A stretch of DNA of 64,000 nucleotides from Diaminobutyricimonas sp. LJ205 (GCF_009755725.1 NZ_CP046619.1:1798001-1862000), one strand, 5' to 3'; counted from the first letter of the stretch, positions 53,561 to 62,444 are shown. Translations and numbers: made by a program. Notes: a model not told the origin generated them from the letters alone.

Positions 53561-54226
53561 TCAGACGTTCGCGCGGGCGGAAAGCCAGGCGTACGGGTCA
53601 ACGGCGTTGCCGCCGGCATCCCGGATCTCGAAGTGCAGGTGAGCGCCGGTGCTTGCACCGGTGTTGCCGACCTGACCGACCTGCTGACCCATCTTGACGG
53701 TGTCACCCTCGCTCAGGGTGCGCGACCCTGAGATCATGTGGCCGTAGACGCTGGTCCAGGTCTGGCCGTCGATGGTGTGCTGGATCTTGATGTGCGTTCC
53801 GAGGCCGCCGGACGAATCTCCAGTGGAGACAACCACGCCGTCGGCGATGGAGTTGATCGGGGTGCCCGAGCCCGGGGTCCAGTCGATGCCCTGGTGGTTG
53901 CTCGAGCAGCCGGCGCACGGCGCGTTGCGCGGACCGAAGTCGGCACTCATCTGGACGCCGGCACCCAGCGGCCAGGTGATGACGGTGAAGAAGCTCATCG
54001 AGAAGCCGTCGCGGATGGTGGGCTGGGCGGAGACTTCAGCGGGCACGGTGAGCGACTGCAGCGGGGCGTTCAACTGTGCCTCGGCAGTCAGCGGGGCAGC
54101 ATCGGCGGGCGCAGTGTTGACCAGGGCCATGGCGCCGGCAAAAAGCGTGGCGGTGAAGGCAAGCTGGCGACGGCTGACGTGCAGCAGTCCACCGTAACGG
54201 GCAGGGGTAGCGAGGTGACGGGGCAA
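53561..54226 (-). CDS. Secreted M23-family metallopeptidase
   Basis: 221 residues, TTG start (GGAG eleven bases upstream). A signal peptide or anchor (about 20-43, cleaved near ADA-AP) leads to a short linker and an M23 domain: His111-x3-Asp115 in HQGIDW, His163 region YGHMI and HLHFE with His196/His198. The zinc ligand set is complete, so it is probably an active peptidoglycan endopeptidase acting in wall growth or daughter-cell separation. A 250-base leader precedes it. Confidence 0.92.
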   Translation of the reverse strand: MPRHLATPARYGGLLHVSRRQLAFTATLFAGAMALVNTAPADAAPLTAEAQLNAPLQSLTVPAEVSAQPTIRDGFSMSFFTVITWPLGAGVQMSADFGPRNAPCAGCSSNHQGIDWTPGSGTPINSIADGVVVSTGDSSGGLGTHIKIQHTIDGQTWTSVYGHMISGSRTLSEGDTVKMGQQVGQVGNTGASTGAHLHFEIRDAGGNAVDPYAWLSARANV

Positions 54227-54482
54227 AGGGGTAATTCTCCGGGTTGTTGACGGCGCAAAGGCCTAGGACGCGCGGGGGCTACGCGCGTCGTCGAGCACGG
54301 ACAGACACCGACGGGAACGGTGTCGGGGACGTCTTCGTTTCGCGGCGGGCGGTCGAATAGTCACACCCTGGAAACTCAGTCCCGGCGCGTTAGCGCCTCA
54401 TAAAGTGTGACTTATGACCCTCCGTGTTTCCTGAATGATCACAAATCGTTATCTAAAGATCACTCAAGAGACGAAATAGGTG
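54227..54482 (-). promoter_or_regulatory. Long structured leader of the M23 peptidase gene
   Basis: About 250 bases without coding potential between this gene and the next minus-strand gene. On the minus strand GTCACAC (54410-54404) and GTGTGAC (54365-54359) can close a helix around GGCGC-TAAC-GCGCC and GGGACTGAG; further on there are stems GACACCG/CGGTGTC and GACGCGCG/CGCGCGTC. An AT-rich stretch at 54425-54480 is the likely promoter. Actinobacterial wall hydrolases often carry c-di-AMP riboswitches here, but I do not see that consensus. Confidence 0.5.
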
Positions 54483-55133
54483 CTATAGCGGCGCATCCAG
54501 CGAGCGGGTGAGCTCCGCCAGCATCGCCTCGATCTGCGGCTCAACCAGCCGCTCGAGCGCCGCTGCGATGCGCTCGCGATGTTCGGTGAGCGACAGGCAA
54601 ACGGCCATCCCGGTGCGCGTCGCGTGGTCGTCTGCGAGATCCACCTCGTGTCGCAGTGCCGCCTTGGCGGCATCCGTCAGCGGCTCCGGCTCGGGAAGCG
54701 GAACGGTCTCGGCTGACGCGGCGAGTTCCGCGATGGTGAACAGGAACGGCTGCCCGGGATCGGGTTCGGGATCCAGGTCCAGGCCCTGGTACTCCGGCGC
54801 GAGTCCCTCCCCCGGCCGGTATGACCTGGCCTGTTTGCGCGCCTCCGAGTCGCGCAGTTCGCGCGCGAGCAGCGGGAGGTTGCGCTGGGTGTACTCGTCG
54901 ACCTCGGCGTCGATCAAATGGGTGAGCCGCATGACCAGGGCGTGCTTCACCGCGTGCGGGACATACCCGTCGAATCCGGCCGCGGCCACCAGAGGCGATC
55001 CGACGCAGCGCCGACAGACGCGAGTGCGCGACCGGTGCGTCGGTGGCTCCCAGCGGGGAAGCCACCGCATCCAGGCATCGACCGCGGCACGAACACGACC
55101 GTCGATGCTGTCCCCAGCGCCTTGCTGCCCCAT
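54483..55133 (-). CDS. Conserved hypothetical protein
   Basis: 216 residues, ATG start. Soluble and helical. RVCRRCVGSP near residue 40 gives a CxxC pair that could be half of a zinc site; TRTGMAVCLSL contains one further Cys. The middle (HALVMRLTHLIDAEVDEYTQRNLPLLARELRDSE) is helical. No family recognised. It begins 33 bases beyond the end of the FUSC gene on the same strand, so co-transcription is likely. Confidence 0.68.
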   Translation of the reverse strand: MGQQGAGDSIDGRVRAAVDAWMRWLPRWEPPTHRSRTRVCRRCVGSPLVAAAGFDGYVPHAVKHALVMRLTHLIDAEVDEYTQRNLPLLARELRDSEARKQARSYRPGEGLAPEYQGLDLDPEPDPGQPFLFTIAELAASAETVPLPEPEPLTDAAKAALRHEVDLADDHATRTGMAVCLSLTEHRERIAAALERLVEPQIEAMLAELTRSLDAPL

Positions 55134-55166
55134 GTCATGTCACGCTACTCGGTGCAAGAGCGCGGA

Positions 55167-56222
55167 TCACGCCGGCTCGGCGGGTTTCTCCCGACTGACC
55201 ACGCGCCGGGCGATGACGATGATCACGAACGCCACCGCTGCTCCGATCCCGGTTTCGATGACCCGGTCGACCAGCAGTGGCCCCCACGGGTCCTGTGGGC
55301 CGAGGTTGCTTGCGCCGAGGGCCAGTGGGGTGATGAAGAGCAGCGCGATCCCGTAGTGCAGTCCGACGAACAGTTCGGCACCGAACTGGCAGAGAACGAT
55401 GATGAGGATCAGCGCCAGCGGACTCGGATTCCAGAGGAACAAGCCCGCTGCGACGACGACACCGGCCGCGGTGCCGAAGAATCGGTGCCACATCCGGCGG
55501 TAGACGGTGAGCGAGGCCAGCGTCGGCATGATCGCCGCCACCGCTACCGCCGCCCAGTACGGGTGTCCGATACCCGCCGCAAGGGCCAATGCCCACGCGC
55601 CGACGACTCCGACGATATTGACGCCGGCCAAGTACCAGTAGGTGCGGGTCTTCACCGGGGACAGCTTGCGCACCGGTCGGTTGTGCAGCGAACGGAATCT
55701 CGCCTTCGCCCGACGTGGCGCGATCTTGCGCAGCAGCCAGCCGCTCATGCCGATGAGGACGGAGAAAGCCGTGACCGCGGCAGTGACCGCGAGCGCCTCC
55801 CCCATCGCTGCCGGCTCGATCGGCACATTCGAGATGACGAGCATGGAGAAGACGAAGAAGATCGAGCCGCGCGGGATCCAGCCCATGACCTCGCTGGACG
55901 CGATCCCGTAGGCGACCGCCAGGGCGAGCGCAATCGCCAGCAGCCACAGCGGGGCGTCGTACGCGGACAACAGGATGGCCACCCCGATCGTTGCGATGAA
56001 CGACAGCGCAGAGACGATCAGGGTCTGCGCGCGCAGCCGGTATGGCTCGCTGCGGCCATAGAGCGAGGTGAACGCACCGAAGGCGGCGTAGACCGCGAGG
56101 TCGAGCCGGTCCAGGCCGAAAAGAATGAGCAGCGGCACGAGCAGGGAGATGGATGCCCGGACTCCGGCTTCGACATCGAGGGCTCCGATTCCGTTCAACC
56201 ATCGGGGCCTTCGTGTCGTCAT
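55167..56222 (-). CDS. FUSC-family (aromatic acid exporter-like) membrane protein
   Basis: 351 residues with two sets of membrane helices (about 20-165 and 195-345) separated by a basic loop (RKIAPRRAKARFRSLHNRPVRK). VYAAFGAFTSLYGR and the second-half PYWAAVAVAAIM, then RMWHRFFGTAAGVVVA, define the FUSC/ArAE pattern. Probable exporter of aromatic or amphipathic compounds. Confidence 0.9.
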   Translation of the reverse strand: MTTRRPRWLNGIGALDVEAGVRASISLLVPLLILFGLDRLDLAVYAAFGAFTSLYGRSEPYRLRAQTLIVSALSFIATIGVAILLSAYDAPLWLLAIALALAVAYGIASSEVMGWIPRGSIFFVFSMLVISNVPIEPAAMGEALAVTAAVTAFSVLIGMSGWLLRKIAPRRAKARFRSLHNRPVRKLSPVKTRTYWYLAGVNIVGVVGAWALALAAGIGHPYWAAVAVAAIMPTLASLTVYRRMWHRFFGTAAGVVVAAGLFLWNPSPLALILIIVLCQFGAELFVGLHYGIALLFITPLALGASNLGPQDPWGPLLVDRVIETGIGAAVAFVIIVIARRVVSREKPAEPA

Positions 56223-56244
56223 TCCCGCAATTCTATCCAGTGGA

Positions 56245-57102
56245 TCATGTGCGTTCCTCGGGAACGGCGGTGACGAAGTCGATCAGTTCCTCGACCCGAC
56301 CGAGCAATACCGGCTCCAGGTCGGCGTAACTGCCCACCGTGCCGAGGATGCGTTTCCAGGCCCTGGCGATGTCCGCCTGGTCATCGTGGGGCCAGCCGAG
56401 CGCTTCGCAGATGCCGTGCTTCCATTCCGTGCCTCGTGGGATGACCGGCCAGGCGGACAGGTTCAGCCTGGCTGGTTTGACCGCCTGCCAGATGTCGATG
56501 AAGGGATGCCCCACCACGAGCACGTTCTGGCCGTGCGGGCCGCGGCGCACGGCATCCGCGATCCGGGACTCCTTGGAGCCCGGGACGAGGTGGTCGACGA
56601 GCACGCCGATGCGCTTGCCTGGCCCCGGTTCGTAATCGCGGATGAGGAAGTCGAGGTCATCGATACCGGCCAGGTACTCGACCACGACCCCCTCGATGCG
56701 CAGGTCGTCTCCCCAGACACGTTCGACCAGTTCAGCGTCGTGTCGGCCCTCGACGAGGATCCGGCTGGCTCGCGCCACGCGGGCTTTTGCGCCGTCGACG
56801 GCGAACGAGCCGGATGCCGTGCGCGCGGTCGTCGACTTGGCCGGTGCAGACTGGCGCACCAGCACAACCGCTTCGCCGTCGATCAAAAAGCCCGGCCCGA
56901 GCGGGAACGCGCGCACTTTGCCGAAGCGGTCCTCGAGCTGCACGGCGCCCGCTTCGATGCCGACTACCGCGCCGCAGAATCCGGACATCACCTCCTCGAC
57001 GACGAGACCCTTCTCGGCGGCGGCCTGCCGGGCGGGCGGCTTTGCCGACCGCTTCTTCCAGTCGCCGGCGAGCACATCGGTTCCGTATTGGTCGTAGTCC
57101 AC
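56245..57102 (-). CDS. DUF3097 family protein with TOPRIM-like motifs
   Basis: 285 residues. ILVEGRHDAELVERVWGDDL (about 114-133) looks like a TOPRIM Glu motif, and IGVLVDHLVPGSKESRIAD (about 165-183) like the DxD-type second motif; GQNVLVVGHPFIDIWQAVKP follows. The N-terminal about 100 residues form a beta-rich domain. The family is widespread in actinobacteria and of unknown function; nucleic-acid cleavage or binding is an inference from the motifs. It is divergent from the alcohol dehydrogenase gene. Confidence 0.9.
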   Translation of the reverse strand: MDYDQYGTDVLAGDWKKRSAKPPARQAAAEKGLVVEEVMSGFCGAVVGIEAGAVQLEDRFGKVRAFPLGPGFLIDGEAVVLVRQSAPAKSTTARTASGSFAVDGAKARVARASRILVEGRHDAELVERVWGDDLRIEGVVVEYLAGIDDLDFLIRDYEPGPGKRIGVLVDHLVPGSKESRIADAVRRGPHGQNVLVVGHPFIDIWQAVKPARLNLSAWPVIPRGTEWKHGICEALGWPHDDQADIARAWKRILGTVGSYADLEPVLLGRVEELIDFVTAVPEERT

Positions 57103-57169
57103 CGAACGAGGGTAACGGCGGGCGGCCGTGGTGCCGGGTGATGGCTCCGGCGTGGGAGAGAATGTGCGG

Positions 57170-58216
57170 ATGCGGGCAACGATGATCTATGGCGAACGCG
57201 ACATCCGATTGGAAGAGCGGCCGGAGCCGCAGGTACACCTGGCCACGGATGCGGTCGTGCGGGTGGTCGCTGCGTGTGTCTGCGGGTCGGACCTGTGGCC
57301 TTATCGGGGTGTGTCAGCGACGCGCAAGCCACGGGCGATCGGTCATGAGTTCGTCGGAATCGTAGAACAGATCGGCGCCGAGGTGCGATCGCTGTCGGTG
57401 GGCGATTTCGTGATCTCACCGTTCACGGTGAGCTGCGGAGTGTGCGTGCCGTGCCGAAACGGCGTCACCTCGGCGTGTGAGCGCCTCGGCTCGTTCGGCG
57501 GTGTCGATCGGGAGGGGTTCCCGATCGATGCCGGGCAGGGCGAGCGGGTGCGCGTGCCTCTCGCCGACGGCACGTTGGTGGCGGTGCCCGGGCCGGTGGA
57601 CGACTCCCTCGTTCCCCACCTGCTGACCCTGTCCGACGTCTTCTCGACCGGTCACCACGCCGCGGTGTCGGCTGGGGTCGGACCGGGCTCGACCGTGGTC
57701 GTCGTCGGTGACGGTGCGGTCGGATTGAGCGCCGTGCTCGCGTCGGCGAGACTCGGCGCCGAACGGATCGTGGTCATGAGCCGGCATGCCGACCGCCAGG
57801 CGCTGGCCAGGGAGTTCGGTGCGACGGATGTAGTCGCCGAGCGCGGTGCTGAGGGGATCTCGGCGGTGCGCTCCGTGCTCGGCGGTCTTGCCGACTGCGG
57901 GCTGGAGGCGGTCGGGACCAAGGATTCAATGGTCCAGGCGCTTGGAGTCACCCGTCCGGGCGGGCGGGTGGGCTTCGTCGGCGTGCCCTCGGGCGGTGCG
58001 GAGTTGCCGATTCGCCAACTGTTCGACAGCAACATCATCGTCGGTGGCGGGATGGCGCCGGCTCGCGCCTATATCCCCGAACTGCTGCCCGATGTGCTCG
58101 CCGGACGGGTGCAGCCCGGCCGGGTCTTCGATCTCGAGTTGCCGCTCGCCGAGGTCGCCGAGGCGTACGCCGCGATGGACGAGCGTCGTGCGATCAAGGT
58201 GCTGCTTCGACCGTGA
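57170..58216 (+). CDS. Zinc-dependent alcohol dehydrogenase family oxidoreductase
   Basis: 348 residues from ATG (MRATMIYGERDIRLEE). Catalytic zinc ligands Cys (CVCGSDLWPY) and His-Glu (IGHEFVG); structural zinc Cys in CGVCVPCRNGVTSAC; Rossmann VVVVGDGAVGLSAVL. MDR superfamily; the substrate is not identified, perhaps aldehydes or quinone-like compounds. It stands alone between DUF3097 and pcm. Confidence 0.92.
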   Translation: MRATMIYGERDIRLEERPEPQVHLATDAVVRVVAACVCGSDLWPYRGVSATRKPRAIGHEFVGIVEQIGAEVRSLSVGDFVISPFTVSCGVCVPCRNGVTSACERLGSFGGVDREGFPIDAGQGERVRVPLADGTLVAVPGPVDDSLVPHLLTLSDVFSTGHHAAVSAGVGPGSTVVVVGDGAVGLSAVLASARLGAERIVVMSRHADRQALAREFGATDVVAERGAEGISAVRSVLGGLADCGLEAVGTKDSMVQALGVTRPGGRVGFVGVPSGGAELPIRQLFDSNIIVGGGMAPARAYIPELLPDVLAGRVQPGRVFDLELPLAEVAEAYAAMDERRAIKVLLRP

Positions 58217-58228
58217 CCGCCGTCGCCG

Positions 58229-58873
58229 TCAGCGCTGCACGCCGTGCTCGCCGATCAGCGGGACAAAGGTGACCGGGATAAGGATCTCCTGTTCCCACTC
58301 GCTGTCGGCGGTGCGGGTGAGGCGCACCAATCGCTGACCGCCGTTCGGGATGTCGCGCGGCAGCACCAGCCGCCCGCCGATGGCCAGCTGCTCGCGCAGC
58401 GGTGGCGGAATCTCCGGGCCGGCCGCGGTGACCAGAATCGCGTCAAACGGCGCCTCCTCCGGCAGTCCGAGCGTGCCGTCGCCGGTGATCACCGTCACGT
58501 TCGGGTACGCCTGAAGCCGAGCGGTCGCGGTCTCGGCAAGCGCCGGAATCCGCTCCATCGTGAACACCCTGGCGGCGAGCATGGCGAGCACGGCGGCCGC
58601 GTATCCGGAGCCGGTCCCGACCTCCAGCACCCGGTCGTCGGGCAGGATACGGGCCGCCTCGGTCATGACCGCGACGATGTACGGCTGCGAGATGGTCTGC
58701 CGTTCCGGGATGTGCAGCGGGAAGTCGGAGTAGGCGCTGTCGGCGGAACCGGGGGCGACGAACTCGTGCCGCGGGACCGTCCGCATCGCCTCCAGCACCC
58801 GCTGGTCACGCACGCCGCGACGCGCGATCTGCTCATCGACCATGCGTTCGCGGTCGCGCTGGTAGTCGCGCAT
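58229..58873 (-). CDS. pcm: Protein-L-isoaspartate O-methyltransferase
   Basis: 214 residues. RMVDEQIARRGVRD, VPRHEFV, QTISQPYIVAVMTEAA, SAM motif VLEVGTGSGYAAAVLA and DAILVTAAGPEIPPPL are the PCMT signatures. It starts repair of isoaspartyl damage in ageing proteins. It is 60 bases downstream of the VOC gene on the same strand. Confidence 0.95.
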   Translation of the reverse strand: MRDYQRDRERMVDEQIARRGVRDQRVLEAMRTVPRHEFVAPGSADSAYSDFPLHIPERQTISQPYIVAVMTEAARILPDDRVLEVGTGSGYAAAVLAMLAARVFTMERIPALAETATARLQAYPNVTVITGDGTLGLPEEAPFDAILVTAAGPEIPPPLREQLAIGGRLVLPRDIPNGGQRLVRLTRTADSEWEQEILIPVTFVPLIGEHGVQR

Positions 58874-58933
58874 ATCCCCAGTGTCGTCCCTGTGGACACG
58901 CCGCGCATCAACGGCAGGCGGCCGACGGTCTTG

Positions 58934-59311
58934 CTAGGCGCTGCGCACCAGGCAGAACGGATGTCCGGCGGGGTCGAGGTAGACCGCCCACGGGGCCGTA
59001 CTGAGGTCGACGTCCTCCTGCGCAGGCACCGCCCCGAGCGCGAGCACCTGAGCGTGCGCATCGTGCAGGTCGGCGACATTCACGTCGAGATGCAGCTGCT
59101 GCGGAACGTCCTGTCCTGGCCACTGCGGCGCGCGATATCCGTCCACCTGCTGGAACAGGAGGCCGTATCCCTCACCGGTCACGCTCGGCCACGCCGGGTC
59201 GCTCGAGTCGACCGGCAGGCCGAGCACGCGGCCGTAGAAGGCGGCAAGGCCCGTGGCATCCGGGCAGTCAATGACGATATGGCCGAGGCGGCCGACGGCG
59301 GTGTCAGTCAT
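58934..59311 (-). CDS. VOC-family (glyoxalase/bleomycin resistance-like) protein
   Basis: 125 residues from ATG 59311, which overlaps the DUF3054 stop (ATGA). Two beta-alpha-beta-beta-beta modules: LGHIVIDCPDATGLAAFYG, then QQLHLDVNVADLHDAHAQ and AVYLDPAGHPFCLV. Metal ligands likely include His of LGHIV and QLHLDV and the C-terminal acidic site. Substrate unknown. Confidence 0.9.
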   Translation of the reverse strand: MTDTAVGRLGHIVIDCPDATGLAAFYGRVLGLPVDSSDPAWPSVTGEGYGLLFQQVDGYRAPQWPGQDVPQQLHLDVNVADLHDAHAQVLALGAVPAQEDVDLSTAPWAVYLDPAGHPFCLVRSA

Positions 59312-59685
59312 GACCGCGACCGTACACGAGAGCGGTGAATTCCGGTGACGGCGAGGCGCCACCCGATCAGGAATGCGCCGAGTACCAGCGCGGTGACCAG
59401 GATGAAGCTCCAGGCGGTCCCCTGACCGGAGACTGCCCGCAGGACCATCCCGACCACGACCACGATCGGCCAGAGCAGCACGCCGGTCAGCGGCGCGGTC
59501 GGCCGGCGCCATGCCCTGGTCACCAGCCAGCCGACGCCGAGGGCGGCGAGGAACGGCCAGAGGGTGGTCAGAAACCCGATGAAGGCTCCGGCAGAGTCAT
59601 GCTCGCGGCGGCCGATCGCAACGAACACGACGATCAGCGCCACGTCCGCGAGCAGCGCGACGATCACGAGTCGTCGGTCAGTCAT
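59308..59685 (-). CDS. DUF3054 family membrane protein
   Basis: 125 residues from ATG 59685 (MTDRRLVIVALLADVALIV) with four membrane helices and a basic C-terminus. LWPFLAALGVGWLVTRAW and the following PTAPLTGVLLWP are the family pattern. Function unknown. It overlaps the upstream methyltransferase gene by eight bases and the VOC gene by four, so the three are tightly coupled. Confidence 0.9.
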   Translation of the reverse strand: MTDRRLVIVALLADVALIVVFVAIGRREHDSAGAFIGFLTTLWPFLAALGVGWLVTRAWRRPTAPLTGVLLWPIVVVVGMVLRAVSGQGTAWSFILVTALVLGAFLIGWRLAVTGIHRSRVRSRS

Positions 59686-61240
59686 TGTCGTGTCCGTCCA
59701 GGTCAGTCCCATCGAGCCGGAGGATTCCGTTGTCGATGAGATCGCGCACCCGGGGCAGCACGTCGCGCAGCACGTCGCCGCCGTCGACGTCGAGCAGCTG
59801 GCCGATGGCCGCGCAGATTGCCGCGATGCTCAGGGTGCCGTCGCAGGCGCCGACCACCGCGGCGAGTGCCGTGTCCAGGCTGATGGTGCGCGCGAATCCG
59901 CCGCCCTGGCGGAGCAGCATCACTGTCGGATCGTCGTCGCCCGGCCAGTAGTGGCGTTCCTCGGTCGCATCGGTGGCGACGGTGAGTGCGGATGCCGCCA
60001 GCTCGGCGTCGCTCAGCCGAGTTTGCGCGTCCCACGCGGCGATGCAGTCGGCGAGGTGCCTGCCGAGGCCTGCGGGGTTGTCGCCGAGCGGCCCGTGCTG
60101 CCGTTCCAGCCGGCGCAGCGAGGGCGCGCCTGGCTGCGGGCGGCGCAGGGTGACGTAGCCGAAGCCGACCTGGGCGACCCCGCGGGCTTCGAAGTCGGCG
60201 AGCCACGCCGCATACAGAGTGTCGAACTCGGCGCCCGGAAGGGTTCCGCCATCCCTGATCCAGGTTTCGGCGTAGAGCGGAGCATCCTGCAACTCACGCT
60301 CGATCACCCAGCCGTCGAGGCCGGCCGTGTCGAGCCAGCCGCGCACGCGGTCGAAGGCGTGCACCGAGCCGCGATACTCCCAGTTGCCGAGCAGCTGCGC
60401 GATGCCCCCGTCGGCGAGGTGATCGGCGGCGCCGACGATCACCGCCTCGACGATGCCGTCGCCGATGAGCCCGCCGTCCCTGTATTCGTATTCCGGGACG
60501 CCCTCGCCGCGCGGCGTGATCACGAACGGCGGGTTGGACACGATGGCATCAAACCGCTCCCCGGCAACCGGTTCGTACAGGCTGCCCAGCCGGAACTCGA
60601 TGTTCTCGATCCGGTTCAGCCGCGCGTTCAGTGCGGCAAGCTGAAGGGCCCGCTCAGAGATGTCGGTCGCGACCACCTGCTCGGCGTGCCTGGATGCATG
60701 CATGGCCTGGATGCCGCACCCGGTGCCGAGGTCGAGCACCCGCTGAACCGGGGTCTGGATCATCAGGCCGCTGAGTGTCATCGACGCCCCACCAACACCG
60801 AGCACGTGCCCCTCGGGCAGCTCCGCACCGAGGGCGAGCTCGCCGAGGTCGGAGACGATCCACCACGACCCGGAGCCGAGTGCGTCCGTGAAGCTGTACG
60901 GACGCAGGTCGAGCAGGGGCCGCACCGATCGTTCATCGAGAGCGGCGAGATCTCCGCCGGCCCGATCCGCGGAGGTGAGTCCGAGTTCACTCGCTCCGGC
61001 TACGCCCACGGTGGGCAACGCCCGGGCGAGCGCTTCCTGATCGACCGGCAGCCCGAGCACGAACAACCTCGCCAGGGTGGCCGCTGCCGAGTGCTGCGAT
61101 TCCAGCGCGCGCAAGGCCGGCACCCGGTGCCCGCGTAAGAGGGCAGCCTCGGCTTGGCCTCCCCACAGCGCCTGCAGAGACTCGACGGTGAAATCGGCTG
61201 CGGTCAGGTCGGCACGGAGGCGATCGATGAGGGTGTCCAC
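59678..61240 (-). CDS. HemK-like class I methyltransferase (N5-type)
   Basis: 520 residues from GTG 61240 (MDTLIDRLRADLTAADF). A long N-terminal region (1 to about 150, with wHTH-like features) is followed by the methyltransferase core: VLDLGTGCGIQAMHASRHA and the active-site IVSNPPFVITPRG (Asn-Pro-Pro-Phe), typical of enzymes methylating an amide or exocyclic nitrogen. About 130 further C-terminal residues end DLDGHDND. An in-frame TTG at 61303 would add 21 residues; no ribosome binding site supports it. First gene of an operon with DUF3054 and VOC. Confidence 0.87.
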   Translation of the reverse strand: MDTLIDRLRADLTAADFTVESLQALWGGQAEAALLRGHRVPALRALESQHSAAATLARLFVLGLPVDQEALARALPTVGVAGASELGLTSADRAGGDLAALDERSVRPLLDLRPYSFTDALGSGSWWIVSDLGELALGAELPEGHVLGVGGASMTLSGLMIQTPVQRVLDLGTGCGIQAMHASRHAEQVVATDISERALQLAALNARLNRIENIEFRLGSLYEPVAGERFDAIVSNPPFVITPRGEGVPEYEYRDGGLIGDGIVEAVIVGAADHLADGGIAQLLGNWEYRGSVHAFDRVRGWLDTAGLDGWVIERELQDAPLYAETWIRDGGTLPGAEFDTLYAAWLADFEARGVAQVGFGYVTLRRPQPGAPSLRRLERQHGPLGDNPAGLGRHLADCIAAWDAQTRLSDAELAASALTVATDATEERHYWPGDDDPTVMLLRQGGGFARTISLDTALAAVVGACDGTLSIAAICAAIGQLLDVDGGDVLRDVLPRVRDLIDNGILRLDGTDLDGHDND

Positions 61241-61323
61241 CCGACCATTCAATCGTGTTGGGATCCCGGCAAGCTCGATCAGCCGGGGCGCAGGTGAGCG
61301 CAACGCGAGTTTGCATGAATTGC

Positions 61324-61340
61324 TTAGGTAAGGCTAACCT
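61324..61340. promoter_or_regulatory. DtxR/IdeR-type iron box
   Basis: TTAGGTAAGGCTAACCT matches the DtxR/IdeR/DmdR operator consensus (TTAGGTTAGGCTAACCTAA) almost perfectly and is itself nearly palindromic. It lies 74 bases before the siderophore lipoprotein gene and should silence the operon when iron is sufficient. It also lies within 85 bases of the divergent methyltransferase start. Confidence 0.92.
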
Positions 61341-61413
61341 CAGCGGATAAAGCATATTTGGGGATGGCCTTACATGCTTGCCCTGCCGCCAGACAGTACG
61401 GAGTTTCACCCCG

Positions 61414-62382
61414 ATGTTCGATCTCAAACGTCCCCGGCTCGCTGTCGGTGTTCTGGCCGCTGGCCTCGCTCTGGCTCTGACCGGTTGCGCGGCTTCGGCT
61501 GCCCCGGCCGAAGAGTCCGCGGCATCCGTCACCATCGAGACGAACAACGGTCCCATGGAGGTGCCGGTCGAGCCGCTGCGCGTCGCCGCCCTCGACAACA
61601 CGTCGTTCGCGACGCTGGAGGCGTTCGGTGTCGAACCGGTTGCGCTGCCGAAGCCGCTGCTGCCGCGCGAGGGATTCAACGAGTGGGCGTCGGATGACGA
61701 GATCCTCGACGCCGGCACCCACCGCGAGCCGGATCTGGAGGCGATCAGCGAAGCAGCGCCCGACCTGATCATCGGCGGCTACCGGTTCGCCGACTTCACC
61801 GACGAACTCGAGAAGATCGCCCCGGTCGTCGACGTGTCGCCGTCGGACGAGTCCGAGGACGGTTTCGTCGAGGGTCTGAAGACCCAGACCACCGCGCTCG
61901 GCGCCATCTTCAACAAGGCGGACGAGGCCGAGTCCCTGATCGCCGGCCTGGATGAAGCCATCGAGGCTGCGGCAACCGCGACCGACGGTGAGAGCGTCTT
62001 CCTTGCCAACGTCTCGGCCGGAAAGATCGACAACGGCGCCGGCCGTATCGGCCGCCTGCTGGAGCCGCTCACGCTCAAGGATGTCTTCGCATCCGAGGAT
62101 CTCGACAGCGACTCCGTGCACGTCGACTCCGGAATCGCCCCCGAGACCATCGCCCAGGCGAACCCCGACTGGATGATCGTGCTCGATCGCGACGCTGCCA
62201 CCGCAGATGGTGAGGTCACCCCTGCGAAGCAGGTCGTCGCCGCCCAGGAGGCGTTCACGAAAACCACCTTCGTGACCAAGGACCAGATCATCTACCTCGA
62301 CTCGTACTTCTACGTGACCGAGGGGATCCAGGCCTATACCGACGCCTTCGAGAGCATCGCCTCGGCCTTCAACGCCGCCTGA
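61414..62382 (+). CDS. Siderophore ABC transporter substrate-binding lipoprotein
   Basis: 322 residues. A lipoprotein signal peptide ends in the lipobox LALTGC (Cys25 or so). The periplasmic-binding-protein fold of the FatB/CeuA type follows (VPVEPLRVAALDNTSFATLEAFG, then LEAISEAAPDLIIGG). It captures ferric siderophores outside the membrane for the permeases encoded next. The iron box upstream indicates induction under iron starvation. Confidence 0.93.
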   Translation: MFDLKRPRLAVGVLAAGLALALTGCAASAAPAEESAASVTIETNNGPMEVPVEPLRVAALDNTSFATLEAFGVEPVALPKPLLPREGFNEWASDDEILDAGTHREPDLEAISEAAPDLIIGGYRFADFTDELEKIAPVVDVSPSDESEDGFVEGLKTQTTALGAIFNKADEAESLIAGLDEAIEAAATATDGESVFLANVSAGKIDNGAGRIGRLLEPLTLKDVFASEDLDSDSVHVDSGIAPETIAQANPDWMIVLDRDAATADGEVTPAKQVVAAQEAFTKTTFVTKDQIIYLDSYFYVTEGIQAYTDAFESIASAFNAA

Positions 62383-62444
62383 CCATCAGCCACCAGGGGC
62401 GCCGGTTGCCCGCATCCGGCGCCCCTCACCCGTGAGATCCACCA

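Noticed and set aside
54227-54482. c-di-AMP (ydaO) riboswitch before the M23 gene
   Set aside because: The gene type and leader length fit, but I cannot find the conserved aptamer sequences; reported only as an unidentified structured leader.
59564-61138. Plus-strand frame of 524 codons opposite the HemK-like methyltransferase
   Set aside because: Antisense to a gene with a clear SAM motif and NPPF active site; no support of its own.
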